A stretch of DNA of 64,000 nt from an uncultured Fluviicola sp. GTDB taxonomy: Bacteria; Bacteroidota; Bacteroidia; Flavobacteriales_D; Crocinitomicaceae. A program made the translations under genes and the position numbers. Below the pieces are notes generated by a model. That model was not told the DNA's origin, made no database searches, and saw only the letters and a program-made list of their open reading frames with translations. Positions 18,016 to 27,299 of the stretch are shown here, piece after piece. Position 1 is the first letter of the stretch. Every line of letters starts with the position of its first letter. The stretch spans positions 86,363-150,362 of the forward strand of contig CAJVYC010000005.1 in the NCBI GenBank assembly GCA_913009205.1. Direction: 5' to 3'.

Positions 18016-18897
18016 ATGGAAACAAAATACAGTATAAAAGATCTGGAGAACATAACTGGAATAAAGGCTCACACACTTCGGATATGGGAAAAAAGGTATC
18101 AAATCCTTGAACCGAGGCGAACTGAAACAAACATTCGCTACTATAATAATGATGACTTAAAAAAGATTCTCAACATAAATTTATTGAACAAAGGGGGATT
18201 CAAGATTTCAAAAATTGCTTCCCTTAAAGATGATGAAATAAAAACAAAAGCAAATAACCTTTTAGAGGATAAAAACGCATCTGAATCAAAGGAAATTAAT
18301 GCTTTAATTCAAAGCATTATCAAACTCGAAACAAGCGAAATAGAGAGAATTTTAGAGAAAGGGTATCAAGAAAAAGGCATCTTAAGATTGTATAAAGAAA
18401 CCATTACACCACTTCTAATCCGAATGGGTGAGCTTTGGCAATTGAGCACATTAAATATTAGTCATGAACATCTTTTTTCAAACACACTAAGAAAATTCAT
18501 AATAGTAAAAACAAACGAAGTAAAAGCTGAGAAGCAACTGAACAAAAGCGTTTTGATTTTTCTAACCAAGGGAGAACATCATGAAATCCCGATTCTTTTT
18601 TACAATTATTTTCTAAAGTCTTTTGGTTGGGATAGTATTTATCTAGGAGCGAACGTCCCGACCGAAGATTTGCGATTGGCGATTATTCAAAAAAACCCAG
18701 ACCTCGTTTTTACATCAATGATTATCCACGTTACTGGTGATCGTTTCCACAGGAATTTGGATTCTCTATTAGAAATAATTCCTGAAAAAAAGCTGTGTTT
18801 GAGTACAACGAAACCAATAAAGAATAAGGATGAGCTCTACCCTCAAATGAATTCAATTATCAACTACGAAGATTTCGTTAAACTTTTTAAGATCTAA
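18016..18897 (+). CDS. MerR-family regulator with cobalamin-binding-like domain (LitR/CarH type)
   Basis: The protein has 293 residues. An N-terminal MerR winged helix covers about residues 1-70 (YSIKDLENITGIKAHTLRIW). A helical bundle follows with the motif Wx9EH (W near 142, EH near 152-153), typical of B12-sensing CarH/LitR photoreceptors. A Rossmann-like B12 domain follows (FGWDSIYLGANVP near residue 207). In the cobalamin signature ExHxxG the glycine position is proline (GEHHEIP), so cobalamin ligation is plausible but altered. It sits at the head of the carotenoid operon and is predicted to repress it in the dark and release it in light. A dead copy of its DNA-binding domain lies upstream. 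Confidence 0.85.
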   Translation: METKYSIKDLENITGIKAHTLRIWEKRYQILEPRRTETNIRYYNNDDLKKILNINLLNKGGFKISKIASLKDDEIKTKANNLLEDKNASESKEINALIQSIIKLETSEIERILEKGYQEKGILRLYKETITPLLIRMGELWQLSTLNISHEHLFSNTLRKFIIVKTNEVKAEKQLNKSVLIFLTKGEHHEIPILFYNYFLKSFGWDSIYLGANVPTEDLRLAIIQKNPDLVFTSMIIHVTGDRFHRNLDSLLEIIPEKKLCLSTTKPIKNKDELYPQMNSIINYEDFVKLFKI

Positions 18898-18899
18898 AA

Positions 18900-20369
18900 T
18901 TGAGCAACACAAAAAAAAATATCGGCATAATTGGCGCTGGACTCTCGAGCCTTTATGCGGCATGCTATCTTTCAAAAAACGGATTCAATGTAACGATGTT
19001 TGAAAAAAACTCGATGGTTGGAGGTCGTTCTCAAACATTTGAAGCCAATGGTTTCAAATTTGACATGGGACCATCTTGGTATTGGATGCCAGAACTTATT
19101 GACGGCCTTTTCACCGACTTAGGTGAAAAACGAACCGATTATTTTACGTTGGACCGCCTAAAAACGAGCTATCAAGTTTTTTGGGACGATGCGACTTCTT
19201 CGAAAATACCTTCAAATCAAAAGGACCTTGACGCTTTATTCGATTCTTTAGAAACAGATGGAGCGAAGAAACTAAATTTGTTTTTGACGGATGCGAAGAC
19301 GAAATACGACATTTCAATAAAACTTCTTGAGAATCCAGGACTTAGTATAGGTGAACTTATAAAATGGGAAGTTGTAAAAAACAGCTTCAAATTGGATGTT
19401 TTAAAATCAGTCAACTCGGATGTTTCCCGACGTTTTGAATCGAAGAAAGCTAGAAGTATTCTAAATTTCCCTGTACTATTCCTAGGGGAAATGCCGAAGA
19501 ATATTCCTTCTCTTTATACATTAATGAATTACGCCGACTTGTCGTTAGGTACATGGTATCCTAAAGGCGGAATGAACGACTTGGCCGCTGCTTTGGGAAA
19601 AATCGCAGTTCAAAACGGAGTGCAAATCAACCTAAATAGCAGTGTCCAAGGGATTTTGTCGAAAAATGATCAGGTCGACGGAATAACAGCTGACGGCATT
19701 GAACATCATTTTGATTTTGTCATTTCCGGTGCGGATTATCACTTTACAGAACAGAAGCTACTTCCAGCGAAATATAGAAAATACTCTGAATCGTATTGGG
19801 ATAAACGAAAAATGGCACCAAGCTCATTGATTTTTTATATTGGAATTGATAAAAAAATAGAAAAACTAGAGCACCACAATTTATTCTTTGATGAAGATCT
19901 TAACGATCACGGAGAGGAAATATACAAAGACCCGCAATGGCCTAAAAAACCATTATTCTATGTTTGTGCTCCAAGTAAAACAGATCCCAGAGTTGCACCA
20001 GAAGGACATGAAAACTTGTTCTTCCTAATGCCAATTGCAACGGGTATACAAGACAATGACCAAATTAGAGAAGAATATTTTCAACTGATGATTGACCGAT
20101 TAAAGCTAAGAACAGGCGTGGACATTTCAGAGAGCATTGTCTACAAAAGATCATTTTGCATTTCTGACTTTAAGTCGGAATACAATTCATTTAAAGGCAA
20201 TGCTTATGGTCTTGCTAACACCCTAAAACAAACGGCTAATCTTAAACCTAAAATGAAATCCAAGTTGAAAAACTTGTATTACTGTGGACAATTAACAGTA
20301 CCTGGTCCAGGCATTCCTCCTGCCTTAATCTCAGGTAAAATTGCTGCTAAACAAATCATGAAATCGTGA
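18900..20369 (+). CDS. crtI: Phytoene desaturase
   Basis: The protein has 489 residues. It is an FAD-dependent amine-oxidase-like desaturase: the dinucleotide motif GIIGAGLSSLYAACYL sits at the N-terminus, MVGGRSQTFEANGFKFDMGP follows near residue 39, and the C-terminal FAD segment is YCGQLTVPGPGIPPALISGK. It converts phytoene to lycopene. It starts at TTG two bases after the regulator stop; no ATG fits before the dinucleotide motif, so the rare start is supported. Its stop overlaps the crtB start as GTGA. Confidence 0.93.
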   Translation: MSNTKKNIGIIGAGLSSLYAACYLSKNGFNVTMFEKNSMVGGRSQTFEANGFKFDMGPSWYWMPELIDGLFTDLGEKRTDYFTLDRLKTSYQVFWDDATSSKIPSNQKDLDALFDSLETDGAKKLNLFLTDAKTKYDISIKLLENPGLSIGELIKWEVVKNSFKLDVLKSVNSDVSRRFESKKARSILNFPVLFLGEMPKNIPSLYTLMNYADLSLGTWYPKGGMNDLAAALGKIAVQNGVQINLNSSVQGILSKNDQVDGITADGIEHHFDFVISGADYHFTEQKLLPAKYRKYSESYWDKRKMAPSSLIFYIGIDKKIEKLEHHNLFFDEDLNDHGEEIYKDPQWPKKPLFYVCAPSKTDPRVAPEGHENLFFLMPIATGIQDNDQIREEYFQLMIDRLKLRTGVDISESIVYKRSFCISDFKSEYNSFKGNAYGLANTLKQTANLKPKMKSKLKNLYYCGQLTVPGPGIPPALISGKIAAKQIMKS

Positions 20370-21202
20370 AAAACTTATACGACGAATACAGCTTGTTAGC
20401 TTCGAAAGAAGTGACAAGAAAGTACAGCACTTCCTTCTATGCAGGCGTTAACAGACTTGATAAAAGAATTCGCTCCGACATACATAGCATTTATGGTTTT
20501 GTCCGTGTTGCCGATGAAATTGTAGATTCATTCCATGACTTTAACAAAACAGTCTTGTTAAACGAGTTTTCAGTTGCGACTTTCCTTGCGATTGAACGTG
20601 GAATTTCCGTGAACCCAATTTTAAATGCATTCCAGCTCACAGTCAACAAATATAACATTGACCATGAACTCATTATACAGTTCTTAAAAAGCATGGAAAT
20701 GGATCTGAACCCAGTTAATTATACACAAGAATCTTATGAAGAATACATTCTTGGATCGGCTGAAGTCGTTGGGTTAATGTGCCTTAAAGTCTTCGTTCAT
20801 GGTAATGAGGAGGAATATGCAAAACTGAAACCATATGCCATAAAATTAGGTTCTGCTTTTCAAAAGATTAACTTTTTAAGAGATTTAAACGATGATGTCA
20901 ATGATCTTGGACGGATTTACTTCCCAGGGCTGGATGTCAATAATATCACAAAACAGACGAAGATTGATATTGAAAATGAAATTCAAGAAGAATTCAACGA
21001 AGCTTTGATTGGAATTAAAATGCTCCCAAAATCAGCGCGACTTGGTGTTTATATTAGTTACCGTTATTATGTCAAACTGTTGATTGAAATAAAAGAGAAA
21101 CAACCACAAGATTTGCTCAATGCCAGAGTCAGAGTTCCCGATTCAATCAAGGTCGTTATATTTTGCAAATGCCTCGTTCGCAATTCCATGAACCTCTTGT
21201 AA
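20366..21202 (+). CDS. crtB: Phytoene synthase
   Basis: The protein has 278 residues of the squalene/phytoene synthase family. The first aspartate-rich motif is RVADEIVDSFHD near residue 47; the second is NFLRDLNDDVNDLGRIYFP near residue 170. It joins two geranylgeranyl diphosphates into phytoene. It starts at GTG inside the crtI stop (GTGA), showing tight translational coupling. The GGPP supply gene crtE is not next to it; the polyprenyl synthase at 39424 is probably for quinones. Confidence 0.94.
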   Translation: MKNLYDEYSLLASKEVTRKYSTSFYAGVNRLDKRIRSDIHSIYGFVRVADEIVDSFHDFNKTVLLNEFSVATFLAIERGISVNPILNAFQLTVNKYNIDHELIIQFLKSMEMDLNPVNYTQESYEEYILGSAEVVGLMCLKVFVHGNEEEYAKLKPYAIKLGSAFQKINFLRDLNDDVNDLGRIYFPGLDVNNITKQTKIDIENEIQEEFNEALIGIKMLPKSARLGVYISYRYYVKLLIEIKEKQPQDLLNARVRVPDSIKVVIFCKCLVRNSMNLL

Positions 21203-21223
21203 CCATTTTTATACAGCGCTAAA

Positions 21224-22696
21224 TTGACGACCCAAAAGAAATATGATGCAATAATCGTCGGTGCCGGGTTGGCAGGTATAGCTTGTGCCTTGAGACTGAA
21301 CAAGAAAGGACTTCGTGTTCTTGTCCTCGAAAAAAACGACAAGCCAGGTGGCAAACTCTCGGAATTGCATTCTCAAGGGTTTCGTTGGGACCAAGGACCG
21401 TCATTGCTTACCGAACCGGAAAACATTAACGAGCTTTTCGAATTGTACGGAAAGAACCCGAGTGACTATTTTGAATTTGTCAAGCATTCAGAATCATGCC
21501 GTTACTTTTTTAACGATAATTCGAGAATTACGCTAAGTAGCAACCTGCAAAACACAAAGGAAGAAATCAAGGAAGCAATATCTGCAGATGAAGCAGAAAA
21601 TTACGAAAGCTATATTTCAAATTCTAAAAAGAACTATGAAAACCTCGGAGCATTATTTTTAAATGATTCGATTCCTTCTCTTCTTAAATTTTTACACCCA
21701 AAATTTATAAAACACTATCCATTTTTGCTTTCACGCACTATGTTTAGAAGCCTTAATAGTCACAACGCATCTAAATTCGAATCCGACAAGATGCAATTGA
21801 TATTCAATAGATTTGGGACATACAACGGCTCCAACCCATATCAAATGAGTGGGTTGTACAGTATGATTCCGAATTTAGAATTGAACGACGGTACTTATTT
21901 TCCAAAAAATGGAATGCGATCCATTATTGATGGATTATACAAATTAGCTCTTGAAGAAAATATAGAGTTCAGCTTCGAAGTGTTAGTCGAAGTTAAAAGG
22001 GAGCTATCTGAATATACATATAGAATCGACGATAATATCTCCGGGTCAAGCAAACTGGTTATTTGCGCTATTGATCCCATCTCATTCTACGATTATGTAT
22101 TGAAGGACCCTCCTCTCTCTATAAAATACAAAAAGGAAGAAAGAAGTACTTCTGGATTGGTTTTCTATTGGGGAATCGACACCAAAATTCCTGAACTTGG
22201 ATTGCACAACATCCTATTCAGCAAGGATTACCAAGAAGAATTCAATACAATCTTCAAGGAACAGAAAAACAGTCTTGAACCAACCGTTTACATTCATATA
22301 AGCTCACTTTTAAATCCAAATGACGCGGCTGAAAATGGTCAAAACTTGTTTGTGATGATCAATACATCTTCAATTGACACGACAGATGACGTTTACATGG
22401 AAAAGATGAAGCAATACATTATTGATAAAATTCAGGAACAATTCAAAATAGATATTCGCAATCACATTGTGACGGAAAATTATTGGGACAAGGCATCAAT
22501 TGAATCATTAACGGGCTCTTATCAAGGCGCTTTATACGGAGCTGCCTCCAATAAATTTGATTCTGCATTGAAGCGCCATCCGAATAAGATTAAGAAATAC
22601 GATAATTTGTACTTTTGTGGAGGGGCCGTTCATCCGGGCGGTGGAATTCCACTTGTGCTGCGATCTGCGAAAATTGTTGCTAATTTAATAACATGA
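21224..22696 (+). CDS. crtD: Carotenoid 3,4-desaturase-like (CrtD, CrtI family)
   Basis: The protein has 490 residues and a second CrtI-family member in the operon. It has the FAD motif AIIVGAGLAGIACALRL at the N-terminus and the C-terminal FCGGAVHPGGGIPLVLRSAK, where CrtI has PGPGIPP. It is grouped with CrtD enzymes, which introduce the 3',4' double bond after 1'-hydroxylation of the acyclic end. The neighbouring cruF supports this. Start is TTG at 21224, 21 bases after crtB. A hydroxyneurosporene-dehydrogenase-type or CrtI2 function cannot be excluded from sequence alone. Confidence 0.8.
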   Translation: MTTQKKYDAIIVGAGLAGIACALRLNKKGLRVLVLEKNDKPGGKLSELHSQGFRWDQGPSLLTEPENINELFELYGKNPSDYFEFVKHSESCRYFFNDNSRITLSSNLQNTKEEIKEAISADEAENYESYISNSKKNYENLGALFLNDSIPSLLKFLHPKFIKHYPFLLSRTMFRSLNSHNASKFESDKMQLIFNRFGTYNGSNPYQMSGLYSMIPNLELNDGTYFPKNGMRSIIDGLYKLALEENIEFSFEVLVEVKRELSEYTYRIDDNISGSSKLVICAIDPISFYDYVLKDPPLSIKYKKEERSTSGLVFYWGIDTKIPELGLHNILFSKDYQEEFNTIFKEQKNSLEPTVYIHISSLLNPNDAAENGQNLFVMINTSSIDTTDDVYMEKMKQYIIDKIQEQFKIDIRNHIVTENYWDKASIESLTGSYQGALYGAASNKFDSALKRHPNKIKKYDNLYFCGGAVHPGGGIPLVLRSAKIVANLIT

Positions 22697-23307
22697 AACC
22701 AAGAACGAAATACAACCTTATTGTACTTATTATATTTCATGTGGTAGGCTTGATTCTATTTGCGACAGATCCAAATGCTTCTCGATTGTCTTACATAACG
22801 CTTTTAATTTCAGGAGCTGCTTTGATGATCGACGAAGGAATAAAACTTAGAAAGGCTGCCATTCTGTCTTCGATTTTTGTTCTTGGCTATAGCATTGAAT
22901 TGATTGGAATAAAAACGGGTTTCTTCTTTGGTGAATACAGTTATGACACAGCATTAGGCTTTAAATTCCTCGACGTACCTCTAATTATTGGACTCAATTG
23001 GGTCATCATTGTTGCCGCTTCAAGTTCCATTATAAAGTATTTCATCAAAAAACCATTAATCCTCCAAGCGCTTTTGGCAGCGGCATTGTGTACATTGCTT
23101 GATTTTATCATTGAGCCTGTCGCAATTAGCTACAACTTCTGGACTTGGACTGATGGAACCATTCCATTCTACAATTATTTGTGTTGGTTCGGATTTAGTT
23201 TCTTGTTCTCGACCATGTATCTTTACCGCAACAAAGAAATTAATAAAACTGGGATTATAATTTATATTATTTGGACGAACTTTTTTATAATTTTAAACCT
23301 TCTATGA
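22693..23307 (+). CDS. cruF: Carotenoid 1',2'-hydratase
   Basis: The protein has 204 residues with about six or seven membrane helices (DUF422/CruF family). Family signatures are GYSIELIGIKTGFFFGEYSY near residue 75 and VPLIIGLNWV near residue 96. CruF adds water to the psi-end of a monocyclic or acyclic carotenoid to give the 1'-hydroxyl. It overlaps the upstream desaturase (ATGA) and the downstream crtZ (ATGA). Confidence 0.88.
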   Translation: MKPRTKYNLIVLIIFHVVGLILFATDPNASRLSYITLLISGAALMIDEGIKLRKAAILSSIFVLGYSIELIGIKTGFFFGEYSYDTALGFKFLDVPLIIGLNWVIIVAASSSIIKYFIKKPLILQALLAAALCTLLDFIIEPVAISYNFWTWTDGTIPFYNYLCWFGFSFLFSTMYLYRNKEINKTGIIIYIIWTNFFIILNLL

Positions 23308-23741
23308 TATTGGGAATTGGATTTGTTGCGGCTTTTTTGTTAATGGAGGGATGTGCTTGGTTAGCACATAAATACGTTATGCATGGTTTTCTTTGGTCGG
23401 TTCATAAAGACCACCATCAACCGACAGGAAGCGTTTTCCAGAAAAATGATTTGTTCTTTTTGATTTTTGCCATTCCTTCTTTGCTTTCGATCATGTTTGG
23501 AATGATGAAAGGGGCGCATGGTTTGACTGGAATTGGATTTGGAATTGCTGCGTATGGAATTGCCTATTTTTTAGTTCATGACATTTTAATTCACCGACGG
23601 TTCAACTGGTTTGACAAGATTCAAAACCGCTATTTCAAGGCAGTCAGAAGGGCACACAGAGTTCACCATGAGAAACCTTTTAAAGAAGACGGTGAAAGTT
23701 TCGGAATGCTTTATATTCCAAGGAAATTCTATAAAGAATGA
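23304..23741 (+). CDS. crtZ: Beta-carotene 3-hydroxylase
   Basis: The protein has 145 residues and is a membrane fatty-acid-hydroxylase-type di-iron enzyme. Histidine motifs are visible as HKYVMH, HKDHH, HDILIHRR and HRVHH. It hydroxylates the beta-ring at C-3. A TTG 33 bases upstream would lengthen it, but the ATG at 23304 overlaps the cruF stop as ATGA, the pattern used throughout this operon, and is preferred. Confidence 0.92.
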   Translation: MILGIGFVAAFLLMEGCAWLAHKYVMHGFLWSVHKDHHQPTGSVFQKNDLFFLIFAIPSLLSIMFGMMKGAHGLTGIGFGIAAYGIAYFLVHDILIHRRFNWFDKIQNRYFKAVRRAHRVHHEKPFKEDGESFGMLYIPRKFYKE

Positions 23742-24433
23742 AATGGACCTACCTACTTCTTGATACAGCTACCATTTTGGGACCACTCGCTTTGAGCTTT
23801 GAATCTAGGGTTCAATATTTCAGTAAATGGAAAGCTGTTTTCACGGCTTCATTGATCGTCGCAATCCCATTTCTAATCTGGGATTATTTCTTTACACTTC
23901 ATGGCGTTTGGGGATTCAACAGCGACTACATTTCTGGAATAAGTGTCGGTAATTTACCCATTGAAGAAGTCCTCTTTTTTATCGTTGTTCCCTTCTCATG
24001 CACCTTCATTTATGAATGCTGTAAATACTATTTAAGAAATTGGAACAGCCGAAAGCTCGATGTTGTTATGCAAATTACTTTGCTGCTCTATGCTAACTTT
24101 TTACTTTTTCAAAACCCAATAGGATTGTACACATCAATAAATTCAACAATCGGTATTTTGGTTATCTTTTTTTGGATGTTTCGTCAAAAGAGCGTTCAAT
24201 ACGTGGGAATCACCTTTCTTTTTTCTATGATTCCATTCCTACTTATGAATGGAGTTTTAACGGGAGCAGCAACAAAAGCACCTGTTGTTTGGTACAACAA
24301 TTTAGAAAATTCTGGCTTTAGAATTCACACAATCCCAATGGAGGATGTGATCTACGGAATGACGCTAATCCTTTCTGTTATTTTTCTCTATGAAGGAATT
24401 CAAAAAAAATGGAACCCTTCTTCTAAAAAGTAA
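23738..24433 (+). CDS. Lycopene cyclase, fused CrtYc-CrtYd type
   Basis: The protein has 231 residues with six to seven membrane helices. It is two tandem repeats of the lycopene-cyclase domain, each with the conserved acidic motif: PIEEVLFFIVVPF near residue 72 and PMEDVIYGM near residue 198. It cyclises one or both ends of lycopene or of a hydroxylated precursor to a beta-ring. It overlaps crtZ (ATGA) and ends the operon. Its 3' end overlaps the stop of the opposite receptor gene by eleven bases. Confidence 0.9.
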   Translation: MKWTYLLLDTATILGPLALSFESRVQYFSKWKAVFTASLIVAIPFLIWDYFFTLHGVWGFNSDYISGISVGNLPIEEVLFFIVVPFSCTFIYECCKYYLRNWNSRKLDVVMQITLLLYANFLLFQNPIGLYTSINSTIGILVIFFWMFRQKSVQYVGITFLFSMIPFLLMNGVLTGAATKAPVVWYNNLENSGFRIHTIPMEDVIYGMTLILSVIFLYEGIQKKWNPSSKK

Positions 24434-26795
24434 TTCGATACTGGAACACCCAAAGCAATCCGTTTTGAAACGTAGTTCTCAGCCCTCCTGTTTTCACATC
24501 AAATTCTTGGTAAAAAATATTGTCGCGATCGGTAAAGTTCTGAATATCAATCACCCATTCTTGCGTCGTCTTTTTCCCAATCAATTTAAACGCTGTTCGC
24601 GCATTTCCTTTTAAGTAATCCGCATACCCAGAGGCAAACGTATTGTTAAAATCGAGTACTTCCTGTCCCGCTGCGATGCTTTCGTCAAAAAGAACGGGCG
24701 TATAACGCCCTCCTCCATTCCAAACAAATTTTAAATCAAACGACAAAGCAGATATATATTTTGCGTCGGTTTTTTTGGCGTTAAATCGGATTTCATACCC
24801 GCCCAAAACATTCAAGGTATGATTACTATTGAAGGCTGTATTTCTCCATACCTTATCACTTCCTTGGTATTTTGATTCAAACAATGATCCTGTCACCAAG
24901 AAATAAAATCCCTTATCTAAGAATTTCTCCAATGTCAATTCAACTCCATAATTGTATCCTTTTCCTTCATTCACTAAATAATCAGGAGTTCCTGTATTGA
25001 AAGATGCCCCGAAGTTCAACAAAGAATATGAGCTGCTTTTTGACTCAACAGGAACGTTGGTCAAGTACTGCCCATAGATCTCTGTTTTTAATTGAATCCC
25101 GTATTTAAATCGCTTTTGATACCCTGCAATCAGGTGTTGACTTCGCGTAAATCCAATATCTTTTTTAGGCGTTATATACGATCCATCGGTAAGCTGAATT
25201 TGTTCATAATAGAGTTCAATTGGCGCCATTTGACTGTGCATTCCATAACCGACAGAGATTCGTTGTCGTTTCTTCAATGAATAATTCAACCCAACTCTTG
25301 GTTCGATCGCCAATTGATTTCCTAAGGTCAAGAACTGTGCATAAACTCCAGAAACAAGTGTTAGATCTTCAGTTATTCGAAACCTGTGTTGAAAATGAGG
25401 TCGAATCAAAGCGGTAGCTCCATCAAAGTCTCGGTTAGAATTAAAGCCGACACTATCGTTTATAAATGTTGAATCTTTTAAATCGAGGAAGTAAATATCG
25501 TTCGTAATCCCTGTCTTTATCAAGTGGCGGCTCGAAATTTTATTTTGATAATTAAACGACGTGGTTTGTTTACCAATTGTTGAATTGGCCATAAAAGTCG
25601 TAAAAGGATTACCACCACCCGCACCCAAGGTATCAAATTGAGTTAGATTGTACGCAGCTTGAACACCGGCCATAACTTCAAAAAATGAATTGGAATTGAT
25701 TCTCTGTTTTCTCGTAATTCCAACCATTCCCGTACTTGTTTTGAAACGAATATCCGTTCCAGTAAACCCGAAAATTTCATTAGCATCAGAATCTGGTGGT
25801 GTTATTATGTTGACTTTACTCGTCCCGCCCAATCCGAAAACCTGCGTAACTCCCTTCTTATCTGGAAAACGTAATTTAAATGTTCCATCCTGATATTTGG
25901 GCGTTGCTGAAGTTCCAAAATCCAAACCTAAGACTGTAAATAATTGAAGCGTCGAATACCGGTAATTCACTAAAAACGATGATCCTTTTTCCTTTGAAAT
26001 AGGCCCCTCCGCCATTCCTTCCAATCCATTGAAACCAATTTGTCCCATGAATTCAAATTTTTCATTGTTTCCATTTCGAATTTTCAAATCAAATACACCG
26101 GCAAGTGCATTTCCGTATTCTGCTGGAAAGGCCCCCGTAAAGAAATCTGAATTGGCCAAAATATTATTATTCAACATCGAAACAGGTCCACCTGTAGTTC
26201 CAAAACGCGCAAAGTGATTCGGGTTAGGAATATCCATTCCTTCCATTCTAAACAATACTCCCGTTGGTGAATTCCCACGAATTACAATGTCATTTCTTGA
26301 ATCATCAGCTCCTTGAACTCCAGCAAAATTCTGTGCCATTCGGGCCACATCGTTAAAACTTCCGGCATACCGTTGGCTCTCTTCAACAGAGAATGACCGA
26401 GCACTTACCGTTGCGAGTTTATTTACGATTTCACCCTCTTCTTTCGCTTTTACGGTGACTTCATTTACATTTTGAACCTTCTCCGTAATTTTGAGTTCCA
26501 AGACCATTTCCTTTGTTGAAATCAATTCAAGATTGGTCAATACTACTTCCTCATAGCCGCTCATTGCAGAAATTACAGTGTACCTCCCCACTTTTACATT
26601 TTCGAAACGGAAAACCCCATCTAAATCTGCGATTTGTTTGAGTGAATCACCTTCTCCAAATACATATACTCGTGCTCCAGGAATAAATTGTTCGGAATAC
26701 CTATCAATAACGTTCCCTCGAATCGTTTGTGTTAATTGAGCAAATAATGACAAAGGGAGAAGTACTATTGTTATAAGGATTAGATTTCTAATCAT
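24423..26795 (-). CDS. TonB-dependent outer-membrane receptor
   Basis: The protein has 790 residues from ATG 26795 (signal peptide ending LFAQ). An upstream ATG at 26834 would add 13 residues and overlap the upstream gene as ATGA; both starts are possible. A carboxypeptidase-like domain (TIRGNVIDRYSEQFIPGARV) is followed by a plug (RMAQNFAGVQGADDSRNDIV, RGNSPTGVLFRMEGMDIPN) and a barrel. It is related to the receptor at 15095. The ligand is unknown. It converges with the carotenoid operon, so it is not part of it. Confidence 0.9.
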   Translation of the reverse strand: MIRNLILITIVLLPLSLFAQLTQTIRGNVIDRYSEQFIPGARVYVFGEGDSLKQIADLDGVFRFENVKVGRYTVISAMSGYEEVVLTNLELISTKEMVLELKITEKVQNVNEVTVKAKEEGEIVNKLATVSARSFSVEESQRYAGSFNDVARMAQNFAGVQGADDSRNDIVIRGNSPTGVLFRMEGMDIPNPNHFARFGTTGGPVSMLNNNILANSDFFTGAFPAEYGNALAGVFDLKIRNGNNEKFEFMGQIGFNGLEGMAEGPISKEKGSSFLVNYRYSTLQLFTVLGLDFGTSATPKYQDGTFKLRFPDKKGVTQVFGLGGTSKVNIITPPDSDANEIFGFTGTDIRFKTSTGMVGITRKQRINSNSFFEVMAGVQAAYNLTQFDTLGAGGGNPFTTFMANSTIGKQTTSFNYQNKISSRHLIKTGITNDIYFLDLKDSTFINDSVGFNSNRDFDGATALIRPHFQHRFRITEDLTLVSGVYAQFLTLGNQLAIEPRVGLNYSLKKRQRISVGYGMHSQMAPIELYYEQIQLTDGSYITPKKDIGFTRSQHLIAGYQKRFKYGIQLKTEIYGQYLTNVPVESKSSSYSLLNFGASFNTGTPDYLVNEGKGYNYGVELTLEKFLDKGFYFLVTGSLFESKYQGSDKVWRNTAFNSNHTLNVLGGYEIRFNAKKTDAKYISALSFDLKFVWNGGGRYTPVLFDESIAAGQEVLDFNNTFASGYADYLKGNARTAFKLIGKKTTQEWVIDIQNFTDRDNIFYQEFDVKTGGLRTTFQNGLLWVFQYRITF

Positions 26796-26830
26796 GTTGA
26801 GATTTTCTTTTTTTTTTAAAATTGCCGAAA

Positions 26831-27193
26831 TCATTTCACATAATCTTGCTTCAAAACCAACATATACTTATCGTTTTCCATCTTTAAGTACCCTTGTTCG
26901 TAGCAGAAAAAATAAGTTGAACCCGTTTTTGTTGTATACACATTCGTATAATAATGGAAATTAAATCCTTCTTCTGCCAAAGTGATTCCATCTACGGTTT
27001 TCTTTCCGTCTGGATTTAATTCAGAAAGAATACGACGGTTTTTTCTTAGAATATTGTTAATTCTTCGAATGTATTTCGTGGAATCTTCATTCAGTCGATT
27101 ATTGTACGTGTTTCGACAATAATCTGAACAAAACTTCTGATCTCTGCGACCCGAAAGCCGCTGGCTACATTCTTGGCAAGTTCTTTCTTCCAT
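26831..27193 (-). CDS. Small zinc-ribbon-like protein of unknown function
   Basis: The protein has 120 residues. The N-terminus has four cysteines in a CxxC-x13-CxxxC spacing (CQECSQRLSGRRDQKFCSDY), as in treble-clef or zinc-ribbon DUF domains common in Bacteroidota. The rest is charged with a beta-rich C-terminus. No function is assigned. A frame extension to 27232 adds an unlikely N-terminal stretch, so ATG 27193 is chosen. It sits directly upstream of the TonB-dependent receptor and may share its transcript. It is divergent from moxR. Confidence 0.65.
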   Translation of the reverse strand: MEERTCQECSQRLSGRRDQKFCSDYCRNTYNNRLNEDSTKYIRRINNILRKNRRILSELNPDGKKTVDGITLAEEGFNFHYYTNVYTTKTGSTYFFCYEQGYLKMENDKYMLVLKQDYVK

Positions 27194-27299
27194 CCCTTTG
27201 TTTATCAACAATTCAATAAACAATGTTAACAATATTTAACAGCAATATCAAGTTCGAGCGACTTATCTTTATAAACTTGTATTTTCTATAAAACTGAAT

